From NCBI GenBank assembly GCA_004015825.1, contig SAYS01000019.1:28331-92330 (forward strand): DNA of 64,000 bases, read 5' to 3'. Under the pieces are notes generated by a model. The model was not told the origin of the DNA. It ran no database searches and worked only from the letters and a program-made list of their open reading frames with translations. A program made the position numbers and the translations under genes. Shown piece by piece: positions 53,619 through 61,094 of the stretch; position 1 is the first letter of the stretch; each line of letters starts with the position of its first letter. This DNA comes from Halovenus amylolytica. GTDB lineage: Archaea; Halobacteriota; Halobacteria; Halobacteriales; Haloarculaceae.

Positions 53619-54625
53619 TGACAACCAGACACGACCCGATCGAACGGAAAGTGCAGTTGACAGGCGGTTCGACCTACACCGTCTCACTGCCAAAGCAGTG
53701 GGCGAACGACCAGCAGATCGAGCCCGGCTCACCGGTCACACTCTACGTCCGAGACGACAAACTGGTCGTCACTCGCGGCGAGTCGGCGAGCACGACCAGC
53801 CGCAGTACATCGATCGACGCCGCGGATCGTGATCCAGCGACACTCGCGCTCGACGTCGGTGCCGCCTACGTCGCCGGCTGTGACGAGATTAGCTTCGACG
53901 GATTCGAGAGCACGACCGAACGACGTGCAGTGACGCGGGCAGTCCGGCGGTTCGTCGGACTGGAAGTGATGACCGAAGACGAGCGGAGCCTGACGGCGCG
54001 GACGATGCTCGACGCTGCCGATCTCTCGCCGGAGCAGACGCTCGCACAGCTCGAACGAACGACGATGGAGATGCACGCGGATGCGATCACCGCAGTGATC
54101 GAAACGGACGGGGATCTCGGTGACCGGATCGCTCGCCAGGACGAAACTGTCGACCGACTCTTCTCGCTGATCTCGCGTGGCTTCCAGCGCTCGCTGGTCG
54201 ATCCGGGCGTCGGGATGTCTCGAAACGGGCTGCGATCGTTCGAGTACTACATGGCAGCCAGACAGCTCGAACGAGTCGCCGACCACGCCGAGAAAATTGC
54301 AGAGATTGCCGGGCGACTCGAATCCCCGCCGCCGGAGCCGATCGCTGACTCGCTCGAATCCTACGGTCGAGACGCCCGCGAAATCGTCGAAGACAGCCTG
54401 TCCGGGATGTTCGAGGACTCTCCAGAGCCCGCATCGGTCATCGCCGATGCAGACGAGTTGCTCGCCGAGTTCGAAGCGTTCGACGAGGAACTGTATCACA
54501 CTGACCACGAGGATAGCTATCTCCTCGGTGTCGTACTCGACAGTATCGTCAGGACGACACAGTACGGTGTGAACATCGCCGAGTCGGCGCTCCAGGCCCA
54601 CTACCGAACGGAACACAGCGATTAG
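53618..54625 (+). CDS. AbrB-PhoU fusion protein
   Basis: 335 residues. The N-terminal ~45 residues form a SpoVT-AbrB/MazE-type DNA-binding fold (QLTGGSTYTVSLPKQWANDQ, then PGSPVTLYVRDDKLVV). The rest carries PhoU-like helices with YYMAARQLERVADHAEKIAEI near residue 215. The fusion implies a phosphate-sensing transcription factor, probably for the pst promoter upstream. It begins on the last base of phoU (TGATG) and ends one base before the stop codon of the convergent GH13 gene. Confidence 0.9.
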   Translation: MTTRHDPIERKVQLTGGSTYTVSLPKQWANDQQIEPGSPVTLYVRDDKLVVTRGESASTTSRSTSIDAADRDPATLALDVGAAYVAGCDEISFDGFESTTERRAVTRAVRRFVGLEVMTEDERSLTARTMLDAADLSPEQTLAQLERTTMEMHADAITAVIETDGDLGDRIARQDETVDRLFSLISRGFQRSLVDPGVGMSRNGLRSFEYYMAARQLERVADHAEKIAEIAGRLESPPPEPIADSLESYGRDAREIVEDSLSGMFEDSPEPASVIADADELLAEFEAFDEELYHTDHEDSYLLGVVLDSIVRTTQYGVNIAESALQAHYRTEHSD

Positions 54626-56959
54626 TCAGGAGAAGAGCCCGGACGTTTCGAGGACGAGGACGCCCTCGACTTCGACCAGTGTCCCCCACTCGTTTTCGGC
54701 CTGTGTCCTCACACTGTTGCCGGTCACCAGATCGGTGTCGCCGACCGATGGCGGGACGGCTACTTCGACAGGATGGTTCCTGAAATTGAGGAAGACGACT
54801 ACCTGCTCCGGCCCCTTCACGCCGTCGAGATGGCCCGCGTCCCGACCGAACACGAGCAGGCCGTCTGTCCCGGTGGTTCGCACCTCGTGCAGTTTTGCGT
54901 CGGGTTTGAGCACGTCCAGGTCGTGATAGAGTGTGATGAGATTCCTGTACAATGCCAGGTGGGATTCGGAGTATGCTTCCCAGTTCATAAAGGCACGCTG
55001 GCGACCACCTGGGCGGACATCGGCGCCGCTATCGACGGTGTCACCGTTGCCTCTCGGATCTCCGCGTCCCAGGTGGCGTCCCTCGCCGAAGCGGCTGATC
55101 TGGCGTTCCTGGCCGTAGTAGATCCCCGGGACGCCGGGCAAGAGGAGGCCGGCCGCCCAGCAGAGTCGCTGTCTGCGCGCTCCCCGGTCCCACTGTTCGT
55201 CTGTCACCTCGTCGTGGTTCGGCTCGGAGAGGTCAACGACAGCCTGGTTGAGGAGTCGGTGTTCGTCGTGGTTTTCGGTCATGTTGAGCACGAGCGAGTG
55301 TGGGGGTATCCCGTCGTTCGCGCGTGCTTTGATGACGTCGACGAGTGCGTCCGGGCTCGCCTCTCCAGTCGCGACGCGCTGGCTGTGATCGGTGAATCCC
55401 TTCGTGTCGAAATGCATATCGAAGGCGTTCTCGGCCATCCGCGGATCGTTCGGGATGGTTTCGTCGAGCATGAGAAATTCGCTGTCGTTGGCTCTGACGA
55501 GGTCGCGCAGCTCCGACCAGAAGCTGATCGGGACACCCCAGGCGATATCACACCGGAATCCATCCACGCCGACGACGCCGGACCAGAAATCCGCCACGGC
55601 GAGCATGTGCTCACGGACTGCGACGTTGTTGTAGTTGAAATTCGGCAGTGACCGGCCACCGAAGAATCCGGTCGCGTACGGTCTCGCTTCGATTGCGAGT
55701 CCCTTTTTTGCTCTGACCAGATCGATCCGGTCGTACCAGTCGAAATACTTCGAGTCGCGGTTCCAGGCTGTCACCCCCGGATAGCGGAGAAACGGGGTCG
55801 GAGTATCGCGCCCCTCCGACGCAATCGTATCCTGAAAGAAGGGATGACTCCGCCCGGAGTGGCTGATGACGAGATCGAAGACGACCTTGATCTCCCGGTC
55901 GTGACACGCCTCGACAAAGGCCTGGTAGGCCTCGACCGGGTCGTCACCTTCGGGGACGAGATCCGGTGCGATGCCGAAATAGCCCAGTGTTCCGTAGCCG
56001 TGGGGACCGCCGCCGGAGAGTGTTCCCGCTTCGCGGTAGCTGTCGGGGACGAGTGACTGGTCGAACTGGCGAGCGGTCGCCTCGTCGGGGACGACTGGCG
56101 TCAGCCAGACCATGTCGATGCCGAGATCGTCGAGATAGTCGACACCTGCGATTAGATCGTCCATCGTGGTTTCGCCGCGCTCGCCGGCCCACGACCGCGG
56201 GAAGAGCTGGTAGAGGACACCGTCTTTTGCCCACTCCGGCGGTCGGTTCGGCAAGGAGATGCTGCCGTCGGGGTGGAGTTCGACAGTGTCCATCATGCTC
56301 CGGCGCTGTCCGTCCCATGCCGCTGCGTGGACGCGTGCAGACTCACCGTCGAGTGCCGCGACTGGAATCTCTGCATCGAGTCCGTCAGTGTCGATTGCAA
56401 CCGTCGACAGTGCGTCGCGGTCGTCGGCGAGATAGACCGTTTCGACTGTTGCGTTCGATTCGTTTCGATCGGGGGCAAGTCTCGCGTCGGCTTCGATGTG
56501 GAACGTCTCTGTGGCCTCCTCGTAGTGGCCATCGAGTGTGAGTCTCGGTGGTGGGCCCTCGCCGTTCGGGAAGGCGTGGAAGGTCCACTCGTGGGTGCCA
56601 TCCGGCGCGTCGAGTTCGAAGACGTACCGTCCCGGAGTGTCTGCGACGAAATCCGCGGTATTCCGGGCACCGGAGTCCCACCGGGGGCGTCCGTCGGGGA
56701 TCGACTGGGCGTACTGGAGTTCGGCCTCGCTGTCGGCGGGGCGGTCGATCAGGGACCACTGGAAGGCATCTGCCTCGTAGTTCTCTGGATCAGCTTCAGG
56801 ATCTGGTATCCGTGGCGCGAGATTGTCCCGCACGCCGAAGACACCGTACTCACCGACGTGGGCTGGATTCAGAATCGCCTCCCCGACCTCCACGAACCGG
56901 GGATGTCCGGGGTGGTGCGTGTCAGCACGGCCCGCTCTCTCGTGTTCAGGTGCCTGCAT
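54626..56959 (-). CDS. GH13 alpha-amylase family glycoside hydrolase
   Basis: 777 residues, cytoplasmic (no signal). An N-terminal beta-sandwich (~110-245) precedes the TIM barrel. The four GH13 regions are DLVISHSG (region I), GFRCDIAW with the nucleophile Asp (II), LMLDET with the acid/base Glu (III) and MTENHDE (IV). The beta-sandwich at the C-terminus ends in VLVLETSGLFS. It acts on alpha-glucans, with maltogenic amylase, neopullulanase or glycogen-type activity possible. It shares no spacer with the pst operon. Confidence 0.88.
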   Translation of the reverse strand: MQAPEHERAGRADTHHPGHPRFVEVGEAILNPAHVGEYGVFGVRDNLAPRIPDPEADPENYEADAFQWSLIDRPADSEAELQYAQSIPDGRPRWDSGARNTADFVADTPGRYVFELDAPDGTHEWTFHAFPNGEGPPPRLTLDGHYEEATETFHIEADARLAPDRNESNATVETVYLADDRDALSTVAIDTDGLDAEIPVAALDGESARVHAAAWDGQRRSMMDTVELHPDGSISLPNRPPEWAKDGVLYQLFPRSWAGERGETTMDDLIAGVDYLDDLGIDMVWLTPVVPDEATARQFDQSLVPDSYREAGTLSGGGPHGYGTLGYFGIAPDLVPEGDDPVEAYQAFVEACHDREIKVVFDLVISHSGRSHPFFQDTIASEGRDTPTPFLRYPGVTAWNRDSKYFDWYDRIDLVRAKKGLAIEARPYATGFFGGRSLPNFNYNNVAVREHMLAVADFWSGVVGVDGFRCDIAWGVPISFWSELRDLVRANDSEFLMLDETIPNDPRMAENAFDMHFDTKGFTDHSQRVATGEASPDALVDVIKARANDGIPPHSLVLNMTENHDEHRLLNQAVVDLSEPNHDEVTDEQWDRGARRQRLCWAAGLLLPGVPGIYYGQERQISRFGEGRHLGRGDPRGNGDTVDSGADVRPGGRQRAFMNWEAYSESHLALYRNLITLYHDLDVLKPDAKLHEVRTTGTDGLLVFGRDAGHLDGVKGPEQVVVFLNFRNHPVEVAVPPSVGDTDLVTGNSVRTQAENEWGTLVEVEGVLVLETSGLFS

Positions 56960-57084
56960 TTGATACTACTAGATTGCTCCCAGCAGCCAAGAGTCCAGCG
57001 GCCCGCGGTTGCGTGTGTGACAGTTTCTGTCAACTTTACTGGTTGTCGCATTCTTCTCGCAGTTTACGATGTAGTTTTCTGTAA

Positions 57085-57115
57085 ACTCCGTCGTGTGATG
57101 GGGGCTTCTTGCTGT
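57085..57115. repeat. Relic of the dispersed element (outer-arm fragment)
   Basis: A short stretch ending in GGGGCTTCTTGCTG resembles the right outer arm of the dispersed elements (one base shorter). Its preceding ACTCCGTC also matches the degenerate units at 60449-60543. No partner arm was found nearby, so it looks like a decayed fragment. Confidence 0.4.
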
Positions 57116-57158
57116 CGAAAAACCAGTTTGCAGTTCCAGAGCCAACAAAATCCCCGAC

Positions 57159-57602
57159 TCAGCCAACTATCGACTCGATCCGGTCCAGTGCGCGGTGACA
57201 GACTGGGGCGTAGCCAGCCGCAGCGAGGGGGATCTCGAAGACGACACGAGTTTTCACACCGCTCGATTCGACCCGGTGGCCCGTCGCGGGGATCTTCGCC
57301 ACACGCCACCTCCAGTGGCCTGGCTGCTCACCCGCCAGCTCGGTGTACGCTTCGATCTCGAACGGGAGCCAGAGGCCGCCGGGGAGCCGGACTCTCCCCG
57401 TCGAACCGGCCTGGATGCGATCGTCGTCGCAGTCGACGGCCCGGACGCTGGGGCCCCACTCGGGCCACCGCCGGGGTTCGACCAGCAGCTCCCAGGCTGC
57501 TATCGGCTCGGCGTCGATATCACGGCTGATCTCCAGTCGGTAGCCATCCCGCGTGCGGGCAACGCTCGGTCGGGGCACATTCTGCCTTCGGGCGGACAAC
57601 AC
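57159..57602 (-). CDS. SRPBCC (START-like) family protein
   Basis: About 147 residues. The fold is seen from ISRDIDAEPIAAWELLVEP and the sequence RRWPEWGPSVRAVDCDD, then PFEIEAYTELAGEQPGHWRW and the C-terminal helix PVCHRALDRIESIVG. Such helix-grip proteins bind lipids or polyketides, and the ligand is unknown here. The start is uncertain: GTG at 57602 and GTG at 57578 are both possible. Confidence 0.75.
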   Translation of the reverse strand: MLSARRQNVPRPSVARTRDGYRLEISRDIDAEPIAAWELLVEPRRWPEWGPSVRAVDCDDDRIQAGSTGRVRLPGGLWLPFEIEAYTELAGEQPGHWRWRVAKIPATGHRVESSGVKTRVVFEIPLAAAGYAPVCHRALDRIESIVG

Positions 57603-57958
57603 AAAGCGCTGTTGTCCGTAATTACAGTCTCAGAGCGGTCCAGCGTGGGAAATCGGCTAAATCGGGTGGCCGGGATAATTTTTGAGAATCTCGGCTGCCG
57701 ACTGGATGGGCCGCAATTCCGTTTTCAGGATTGATTTTTACGGCTGATATCGGCGATTATAGATGCTGCTCACAAATCATTCTTTACAGACTCTCAATAC
57801 CCCGAAAATACGAGACAGTGGGGTGTTTTCTCGCTGTGAAAGTGCCCAGCTATCATTTTCTGAGCCGGAGAAATCGGTTCTGCTCGCTGTTTAATTATCT
57901 AATTTTAAAATCAGTCATGGGGATTTATATAACGGTATATCATTGCATCCGATTGGAT
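57603..57958. other. Spacer between SRPBCC gene and pilins
   Basis: About 356 bases, becoming A+T-rich towards the pilins. No frame of interest or stable fold was seen except a weak ACCCC/GGGGT pair near 57800. The pilin promoter lies at its right end. Confidence 0.4.
57924..57932 (+). promoter_or_regulatory. TATA box of the pilin cluster
   Basis: TTTATATAA lies 27-35 bases before the ATG at 57959, so the first pilin should be leaderless. The second and third pilins follow within 8 and 14 bases, and no comparable box precedes them, so one transcript probably covers all three. Confidence 0.55.
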
Positions 57959-58432
57959 ATGGAGCGACTCAAAACACTAATCCACGACGACGACAGTGCA
58001 GTCAGCCCCGTGATCGGGGTTATCCTCATGGTCGCGATTACAGTGATCCTCGCGGCCGTGATCGCATCGTTCGTCCTCGGGCTGGGTGACCAGACCGACG
58101 ACGTGAGTCCGAACATTCAGTTCGACGCAGACTATAATGTTACCACTGCTGGCGCCAACGACTCCGTTGAGATCAGCATAGGAACTGCCGATAGTGATGC
58201 TGATCCGAGCAATATTTACATCAGAGGTGATGTGTCCGCGAATAACACTGATGGTAGTTGGGAGGCGGCTGGTGCAGACATCGCTGCTGGTGAATCGGTG
58301 ATAATTAATGAGTCAGGCGCATCGGGTGATGTCGAATACGCTGACATCAACCCAGGAAATGAGATTGTCATAGTGTTCGAAACGGACAGTACATCAGACG
58401 AACTGGATTCGTTCACGATTCCAGAGCCGTAA
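57959..58432 (+). CDS. Type IV pilin (Pilin_N family), copy 1
   Basis: 157 residues. A short charged leader DDDSAVSPVIGVILMVAITV enters the hydrophobic H-domain (~10-38) typical of archaeal pilins and is cut by prepilin peptidase. The signature is DSAVSPVIGVILM. The mature part after DDVSPNIQFDADYN is acidic and Asn/Ser/Thr-rich with possible N-glycosylation sites (NNT, NES). It differs from copies 2 and 3 except for the shared 5' block and an ending VFETDSTSDELDSFTIP. Confidence 0.9.
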   Translation: MERLKTLIHDDDSAVSPVIGVILMVAITVILAAVIASFVLGLGDQTDDVSPNIQFDADYNVTTAGANDSVEISIGTADSDADPSNIYIRGDVSANNTDGSWEAAGADIAAGESVIINESGASGDVEYADINPGNEIVIVFETDSTSDELDSFTIPEP

Positions 58433-58440
58433 TATAAACA

Positions 58441-58902
58441 ATGATATTCGAAAAATTCCGTGACGATGACAGTGCAGTCAGCCCCGTGATCGGGGTTATC
58501 CTCATGGTCGCGATTACGGTGATCCTCGCGGCCGTGATCGCATCGTTCGTCCTCGGGCTGGGTGACCAGACCGACGACGTGAGCCCGAACATTCAGTTCA
58601 ACGCGGATTATAATATCAGTGCGAGTGATAATACTACCACAATCAGTATTGGTACCGCCGACAGCGATACTGATGCTGATAACATTTACATCCGAGGGGA
58701 TGTAGCGCCACTTGATTCTAGTAATAACGAAACGTGGGGAGATAGTGGGAGAGAAATAGCTGCTGGGGAGTCTATAACGTTGTATGAAGGATCTGCCACG
58801 GGCACATTCCAGGCAGATAGTCTTCAGAGTGGTGATGAAATCATTCTTGTCTTCGAGACCGATAGCACATCGGATCAACTCGATTCATTCACAATCCCAT
58901 AA
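58441..58902 (+). CDS. Type IV pilin (Pilin_N family), copy 2
   Basis: 153 residues. The start MIFEKFRDDDSAVSPVIGVI has the same leader and H-domain as copy 1. A 126-nt block (58474-58599) is identical to copy 3 and differs at two positions from copy 1. The remaining sequence is A+T-rich and diverged, with sequons NTT and NET. The C-terminal ETDSTSDQLDSFTIP resembles the other copies. Confidence 0.9.
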   Translation: MIFEKFRDDDSAVSPVIGVILMVAITVILAAVIASFVLGLGDQTDDVSPNIQFNADYNISASDNTTTISIGTADSDTDADNIYIRGDVAPLDSSNNETWGDSGREIAAGESITLYEGSATGTFQADSLQSGDEIILVFETDSTSDQLDSFTIP

Positions 58903-58916
58903 ACTCAGTATAATCG

Positions 58917-59396
58917 ATGATACTCGAAAAATTCCGTAACGACGATAGCGCAGTCAGCCCCGTGATCGGGGTTATCCTCATGGTCGCGATTACGGTGATC
59001 CTCGCGGCCGTGATCGCATCGTTCGTCCTCGGGCTGGGTGACCAGACCGACGACGTGAGCCCGAACATTCAGTTCGACGCTGACTACAACATCAGTGATT
59101 ACAGTACCAACGCTAATAATACCGTCATTTCAATTAACACTGCAGACGCAGATGCAGACGCTGATAACATCTACATCCGAGGTAGCTACGATGAAGGAAA
59201 TATCGATGAAACTTGGGGAAGTGTTTCAGAGATATCTGCTGGTGAATCTGTAAGAGTCGGTGGAGCAAACGCCACAGGTGTTGATATTGACCTCGGAGGA
59301 GGTAATGATCTCCGTCCCGGTGACGAAATCGTCATTGTCTTCGAGACTGATAGTACATCAGATCAACTTGAGACATTCACGATTCCCGAACCATAG
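58917..59396 (+). CDS. Type IV pilin (Pilin_N family), copy 3
   Basis: 159 residues. MILEKFRNDDSAVSPVIGVI is followed by the shared hydrophobic helix and GLGDQTDDVSPNIQFDADYN. The distal domain has NANNTVISINTADADAD and differs in length and sequence from copies 1 and 2. It probably forms adhesive pili together with or in place of its neighbours. No ATPase or platform (pilB/pilC) gene is in view. Confidence 0.9.
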   Translation: MILEKFRNDDSAVSPVIGVILMVAITVILAAVIASFVLGLGDQTDDVSPNIQFDADYNISDYSTNANNTVISINTADADADADNIYIRGSYDEGNIDETWGSVSEISAGESVRVGGANATGVDIDLGGGNDLRPGDEIVIVFETDSTSDQLETFTIPEP

Positions 59397-59577
59397 CGTT
59401 CGATAACTAATTTCTTCGTTTTTTATGGCGCTAATCTGGTAGTTACAACTGAAGCTAGGGTGCCGTTCTCTCGAAGGACTCAATCAAATCCGACACCCAC
59501 CACCAGACCAATACTGAAGATACCTCTACCAGACCCGAAGCATTTTAACTGCCCTGACACCTACCTATGGACATATT

Positions 59578-60126
59578 ATGCAGCACGTGAAGGTTCCCGA
59601 CGACCGGATCGGCGTTCTGATCGGTCGTGGCGGCGAGACGATGCGAGAGATCGAGGACCGGGCGGAGGTCCGTCTGGATATCGACTCCGAGTCGGGTAAA
59701 GTAACGATCGAAAAGGTTGGCGACCCAGTGCTGGGCCTGAAAGGCCCGGATATCGTCAAGGCGATTGGCCGCGGCTTCTCCCCAGAGGTTGCGCTGCGAC
59801 TCCTCGACGAGGATATGATGATGTTCGATCTCGTCGACATCGACGCCGCCTCGCGTAACCAGAACGATCTCCGCCGCCTGAAGGGGCGGCTGATCGGCGA
59901 GGGCGGCCGTACACGCGAACTCATGGAGGAACTCTCCGGCGCGAACGTGGCGATCTACGGCTCTACACTCGGCATCATCGGCGGCCCACGACAGGTCGAG
60001 ACCGTCCGCGAGGCCGCGGAGATGCTACTCGAAGGTGCTCCCCACGGCACTGTCTACTCCTTCCTCGAAGACAAACGCGACGAACTCAAACACAAGGGAA
60101 TGGAGTACCACCCGTATCAGGGCTAG
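59578..60126 (+). CDS. KH-domain protein (archaeal Pno1/Dim2-like)
   Basis: 182 residues with two KH domains. The first has the loop GVLIGRGGETMREIEDRA. The second has GRLIGEGGRTRELMEEL near residue 103. The body ALRLLDEDMMMFDLVDI separates them. The family is the archaeal counterpart of Pno1 (Dim2), which binds pre-rRNA in small-subunit maturation. A TATTTTAAC-like box (CATTTTAAC at ~59541-59549) lies about 30 bases upstream of the ATG. Confidence 0.9.
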   Translation: MQHVKVPDDRIGVLIGRGGETMREIEDRAEVRLDIDSESGKVTIEKVGDPVLGLKGPDIVKAIGRGFSPEVALRLLDEDMMMFDLVDIDAASRNQNDLRRLKGRLIGEGGRTRELMEELSGANVAIYGSTLGIIGGPRQVETVREAAEMLLEGAPHGTVYSFLEDKRDELKHKGMEYHPYQG

Positions 60127-60187
60127 CAGTTCAATTTGGATCGGGTGCTGTTTTCGACTGTGGATATAGGTCTTGAGTTGTGAGTAC

Positions 60188-60448
60188 GAACAGCAAGAAA
60201 GCCCCCCGGTCGCTTGACCGTCCGGGGCTCGTTGCGCGCCTCCCTCACTGCGTTCGGTCCAGTGCTTACGTCGCCCGGGCCGGATCAAGCGACCGGCCCC
60301 TTTCAGTCCCGCCCGACGTGACTTTCCAGGCCGGGCGGGACTGAAAGGGGCGGCTGGCTCCGGGAAGGAGGACGATGCAAGCACCGCAGCGTAGCGAGGA
60401 GCGCAGCGAGTCCCCCGACTGGAGCCAGCCGGGGCTTTCTTGCTGTTT
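60188..60448. repeat. Dispersed four-way-junction element, copy C (full length)
   Basis: 261 bp between the KH gene and hsp20. Outer arms 60188-60205 and 60431-60448 pair in 17 of 18 positions (15 consecutive perfect). Side arm 1 is 60206-60217 with 60285-60296 (perfect 12 bp). The central arm is 60296-60315 with 60332-60351 (perfect 20 bp, sharing one base with arm 1). Side arm 3 is 60352-60361 with 60421-60430 (perfect 10 bp). Arm 3 has a completely different sequence from that of copy A but the same position and full pairing. Distal loops share GCAAGCACCG and GAGGAGCGCAGCG with copy A. Confidence 0.87.
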
Positions 60449-60543
60449 GTTGCAGCGTTCTCAATTTCGCCGTCTCGCGGGGCCTTCTTGTTGGTCGTTG
60501 CAGAATTCTCAACTCCGTCATCTCGGGAGGACTTTCTTCTTGA
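60449..60543. repeat. Two degenerate tandem units next to copy C
   Basis: Two imperfect direct repeats of about 48 bp (60449-60496 and 60497-60543). Each starts with GTTGCAG, then TTCTCAA and a TCTCG block, and ends in a weathered version of the right outer arm (CCTTCTTGTTG and ACTTTCTTCTTG). They look like decayed copies of the element end plus flank. Confidence 0.5.
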
Positions 60544-60583
60544 TCACTCTACCCGCTCAGCCTACGCCACCCTGAACCACCAC

Positions 60584-60591
60584 TTCTTAAA
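60584..60591 (+). promoter_or_regulatory. TATA box of hsp20
   Basis: TTCTTAAA at 25-32 bases before the ATG at 60616 predicts a leaderless transcript. It lies about 40 bases downstream of the degenerate repeat units. Confidence 0.4.
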
Positions 60592-60615
60592 CCCAATGCA
60601 ATCCAACTGACACAC

Positions 60616-61014
60616 ATGCCAGAACGAACCGATCCATTCGGTGAGATCGAAAAGGTGTTCGAACAGTTCTCCGAACTCGGTGGCCCACTCGCCGGCGACG
60701 TGCCCGTCGATGTCGTCGATACCGGCGATGAGATCGTCGTTCACGCCGACCTTCCGGGCCGCAACCCCGACCACATCTCTGTCCAGCTAACGGAAAACGA
60801 GACTCTCGAAATAGAGGCCCAGCGTGATGAGCATACTGCCGAGGGTCGATACGTGACCCGCGAGCGAAGCCAGGAGCAGGCCAGCCGATCGGTCTCGTTG
60901 CCTGCCGCCGTCGACGAGGGCGAAACCGAGGCCAGCTACGACCGCGGCGTCCTCACCGTCCGCCTCCAGAAACTCCGGGGCGAGGCCGAGGGCACAGATA
61001 TCCCAGTGAACTAA
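60616..61014 (+). CDS. Small heat-shock protein (Hsp20/alpha-crystallin)
   Basis: 132 residues. The alpha-crystallin domain spans ~27-120 with VDVVDTGDEIVVHADLPG near residue 31 and the conserved A-x-x-x-G-V-L motif seen as ASYDRGVLTVRL near 106. The start FGEIEKVFEQF is a short N-terminal helix. The C-terminal I-x-I anchor is weak (DIPVN). It holds unfolded proteins in heat or salt stress. Confidence 0.93.
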   Translation: MPERTDPFGEIEKVFEQFSELGGPLAGDVPVDVVDTGDEIVVHADLPGRNPDHISVQLTENETLEIEAQRDEHTAEGRYVTRERSQEQASRSVSLPAAVDEGETEASYDRGVLTVRLQKLRGEAEGTDIPVN

Positions 61015-61094
61015 CAGAAAACCACTGTACGAAGACCGATTGACCGGCAAATTGAAGTCGTCAGAACCGATGGTTCGAATAGAGCACTGTACCG

